Program-made: the position numbers and the translations under genes
Notes under the pieces: generated by a model
Databases searched by the model: none
What the model was told of the DNA's origin: nothing
What the model saw: the letters and a program-made list of their open reading frames with translations, nothing else
Part shown: in pieces, positions 18,803 to 21,576 of the stretch
Layout of the letters: every line of letters starts with the position of its first letter
How positions within the stretch are numbered: the stretch's first letter is position 1
Assembly: GCA_003427395.1 (NCBI GenBank)
Contig: BFEA01000122.1
Span: forward strand, 417,185-438,760
Length of the DNA: 21,576 nt
Source: Chara braunii
Lineage: Eukaryota; Streptophyta; Charophyceae; Charales; Characeae
Reading direction: 5' to 3'

Positions 18803-20344
18803 TTCACATGTTAGAAGTACTCTTCAACATCCTCTGCTTTGTGAAGTCACAGGACTCGGTCGGCTCCCATCTCTCGTCCATTTCTGATTCATGCCATCTT
18901 CACTTGACCTTACAATCACTCTCAACGATTGCCCACTGACTTAACATCCTTGTGACCACTGGTGCCAGCATCACATCGTAACAACGGCATCCGCAACGGG
19001 AAACTGAGCTGGGTCGCTATCTTGCTGGTGCTGCACTTTTATTTTTTGCTCACGGAATACATATCCGAAATTGTAATGCCCATTTCCACTCACGCCCAAA
19101 TTCCCATGGTCCACCAAATTCCCATGTCCACCAAAGCTCACGCCCAAATTCCCATGTCCACCAACTATCGATGCACGCCACAGTGTCTGCAATGTGGTGC
19201 GGTGCAGTTCCCACACCCCTCCTTTTCCTCACCCTCCCCCCTCAATCTCTTTGGCACAAAGACAAACACCGCTCCTTCCCCTGCCCCTTCCCTCCTGTTG
19301 CCTACACCCACACCCACAACACCGTGCGCCCTCCCCTTGCTTCCCTCAATCCTGGTGCTCTTTTCATTTTCGAATGTTGCACATGCAGGTTCATGCCGAC
19401 TCCACCCCACATTATGCTGTGCGGCATCCAAGATGTCCTTTTGAGATGCAAAGCAGAATTCTGTTGTTTTGTAAAATCACATAAAATCTACAGCAGATCC
19501 ACCAAGTCCACACAGATTAACAGAAGTGCTAGGCTGGCCCCATTCATGTGGTTAAATGCCAGTTGCCCGCACTCCAATCTGCCTGAAAGGCACATCTCCA
19601 CATCATCAAGAAAAAGGAATTCGGTTTGGGGGAAGGGGGGGGAAGGGGGCCCAAGGGGGAAAGAGGGCGGCGGGGGGCAGGGGATTTGCAGGGCAGAACC
19701 CGCCTGCATTGAACAATGGAAGTCACAAATCAGTACATGCGAGGACTCAAAAACGCATTCCACGAAAAGCATCCCAAAACAATGGCTTGCCTGTTCTACC
19801 GTGCTAACAATTAAGCACTGCCACTACTAGTACCAGCAAAGCAAACATGGATGGACAGAAGGTTCCAAAGGCAAAAGGACCTCCACCAGCTATCACACTC
19901 CTAACCCCCAAAAGAGTGAGCCCCCTGAGCTCATCCATGAACACTCCAATCAGGCCTGACACCACAAGACCATAGTGCCATAAAGCACCCTAGAGACCGC
20001 CTTTCTTCAGGTGCTCTGAGAGAGCAGTCCATGGGAATGACAATGGCAGCAAACACTGAATGAGAATCCTCCTGAGGAACTCGCAGCCAAAAGACTACTC
20101 AGATCCACCACAAATGAGGTATGGCCCGGCATCCATGAGGGCCAAAAAAGAACAACAGAGGCCTCTAACGAGATGATATACAAACAAGCAAAAACCATCG
20201 AGGTCAATCCCAAAAACATGAAGTACCCACAAGTAGAAGCCCGTTCCTAGCCACTTACGGCAAACAGCTAGCAAGACTGTCATGTGCATTTCGTTAGATC
20301 AGCTAATATCAACGGCAGATCCACCCAGAATCAGCACGGAAGAG
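18803..20344. other. Gene-free stretch with small repeats
   Basis: A 28 bp unit containing CTCACGCCCAAATTCCCATG recurs at 19089 and 19138, with a half copy between. A G-rich patch lies at 19626-19684. Overlapping frames at 19171-19830 have no motif. One diverged copy of the 97 bp family is at 19524-19595. Confidence 0.4.
19524..19595 (+). repeat. 97 bp repeat family, diverged copy
   Basis: It shares GGCTGGCC, CAT-TGTGGTTA, a CTGCCTGAAAGGCAC block and the upstream CAGATCCACC string with the tandem pair at 20345-20538. Confidence 0.5.
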
Positions 20345-20538
20345 TGCAAGGCTGGCCACATTTGTGTGGTTACAAAGCAGGAGCCCAGACACCTGTCTGC
20401 CTGAAGGGCACACCGGCACCGAGCGTTGGCAGGAACCAGCCTGCAAGGCTGGCCACATTTGTGTGGTTACAAAGCAGGAGCCCAGACACCCGTCTGCCTG
20501 AAGGGCACACCGGCACCGAGGGTTGGCAGGAACCAGCC
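20345..20538 (+). repeat. 97 bp tandem duplication
   Basis: Two copies, 20345-20441 and 20442-20538, differ at about two positions, so the duplication is recent. The period is not a multiple of three, which explains the shifted minus-strand frames over it. Confidence 0.95.
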
Positions 20539-20960
20539 TGCACCGCGCACAAGACGCCATCCGCACATGTCACCGTTCTTAAGAAAAAACATTCAAAAAA
20601 AGGAATCTAAAAAACAAGGGCCTGACTGTCCCGCGCGCCACCTCAGTGAAAAGATCAGTGTGCACCACCTGAAACTCCACGGGCTAAAGCTCTCCATTTC
20701 AACCCCAGAACAGTTCAAAAAAATTGGCCCATGGGAATCTCATCCACAACAAAAGCCCTCTGAGCCCGTCCAACCCTCCACAGGCTCAAGCGTTGTCATG
20801 TTCGCTACACACAACTCCACAAGAAAAAAAAGCATAACTGTGCCAGACTGGTTCGTCATATGTATGTGTGATTATGAGGTCGCCTATCACCCCTGAAAAA
20901 AAGAGTGCAATGGTGACCACATTAACTGTCGGCGAACATTTCACCAAAACCTAAGCTGAA

Positions 20961-21039
20961 ATGTGCAAGGCCGGACAAGTTGGTGTAATTGACCGCCAGC
21001 CGCCCACACCCCCAACCTGCCTAAAAGGGACACTTGCAC
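20961..21039 (+). repeat. 97 bp repeat family, diverged copy
   Basis: Contains TGCAAGGCCGG, GTTGGTGTAATT and CCTGCCTAAAAGGGACAC in the same order and spacing as the pair at 20345-20538. An AAAACAAAGGCCTG string follows at a distance similar to AAAACAAGGGCCTG after the tandem pair, so the homology may extend several hundred bases. Confidence 0.5.
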
Positions 21040-21518
21040 AACACAAAGGAAGGGGGCAGGCAAAGAGAAAGCAAACAGGACTTGAACCTCATAAGGGCAA
21101 CAAGAAACCGAATGACAGCCAACAAGAATGATGTGACCACCCACCAGGTTAACTCTCAACAAACAGACTAACGCATCCTAAAACAAAGGCCTGCATGGCC
21201 TGCCAAGCTGACCTATAAGTTGCAAAGTGTTCGCCACCTAGCAGCGAAAAAAGGGCATGCTAGTATTCAGCACAAGGAGTTCCGTGGTCCCTGAATGTGT
21301 GTAGCACTCTTTTTCCATGAATGGCAACTGCAAACTGGGAAGGTGTCAACATCAACACCACAAATGAAGCACTACACCCTCTCTCGCTGAGCAAGCAACT
21401 AATTGATCAAAACGTGTGTGCCCAGAATGTGTACTGCGAACACAGACGCCATTTGACTTTTACTTTAAGGGTGGCCAACTACTACAATGACTCCGCACAG
21501 ACTGGACATCAATGAATG

Positions 21519-21522
<4 letters not shown>
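21040..21522. other. Gene-free stretch
   Basis: I see no supported gene. Frames are under 75 codons and unrecognised. Confidence 0.4.

Positions 21523-21576
<54 letters not shown>
21523..21576. repeat. (CT)27 microsatellite running off the window end
   Basis: Uninterrupted CT units reach the last base, so the full length is unknown. Confidence 0.98.

Noticed and set aside
20309-20573. Two minus-strand frames of 67-85 codons with repeated Cys-rich peptide
   Set aside because: They read the 97 bp tandem duplication in two phases, so the apparent internal peptide repeat is a product of the DNA repeat.

Overview
This window reads as non-coding, repeat-dominated nuclear DNA of a eukaryote, most likely from the plant/green-algal lineage. 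The lineage signal is a U6 spliceosomal RNA relative at 18709-18802, whose 5' stem-loop has the plant-type form; a large repeat-rich streptophyte genome such as Chara is my guess, not a demonstrated fact. There are no operons or bacterial-style genes. Most open frames lie inside simple repeats and are not credible genes. An NN pair inside a poly-C/poly-A run (3354-3355) marks a weak assembly point.

Layout. 140-1887 (minus): one long non-repetitive open frame, probably an exon of an unrecognised, Ser/Gly-rich, mostly disordered protein. 1995-3370: nothing recognisable except A-rich and GA-rich tracts and the poly-C run. 3371-3895: a cluster of tRNA-derived SINE-like units, two direct and two inverted. 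3893-4256: direct and inverted copies of a ~150 bp unit carrying, on the minus strand, a hammerhead ribozyme motif. 4262-5470: two copies of a non-coding leader that starts with a primer-binding-site-like sequence for initiator tRNA-Met (LTR retrotransposon type), separated by three ~100 bp degenerate repeats. 5588-6431 (minus): a membrane-anchored RING-finger open frame and a possible upstream exon. 6680-7783 (minus): a broken reverse transcriptase fragment of Penelope-like character that has lost its catalytic core, running into a purine/pyrimidine simple repeat.

8138-10950: a ~1.6 kb polypurine minisatellite enclosed by a weak inverted repeat pair and closed by a GA microsatellite. 12280-13190: a pyrimidine-rich array with a ~360 bp duplication. 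13.5-21.5 kb: small tandem and dispersed duplications, a U6 retropseudogene (18.7 kb), a dispersed 97 bp repeat family (19.5-21.0 kb), and a CT microsatellite that runs off the end.

The most interesting part is 3.9-4.3 kb: a near-complete hammerhead core in tandem and inverted terminal-repeat-like units, with a Penelope-like RT remnant on the same strand 3 kb away. Known Penelope-like elements carry hammerhead ribozymes in their terminal repeats, so the two may be debris of one element family. That link is inference.
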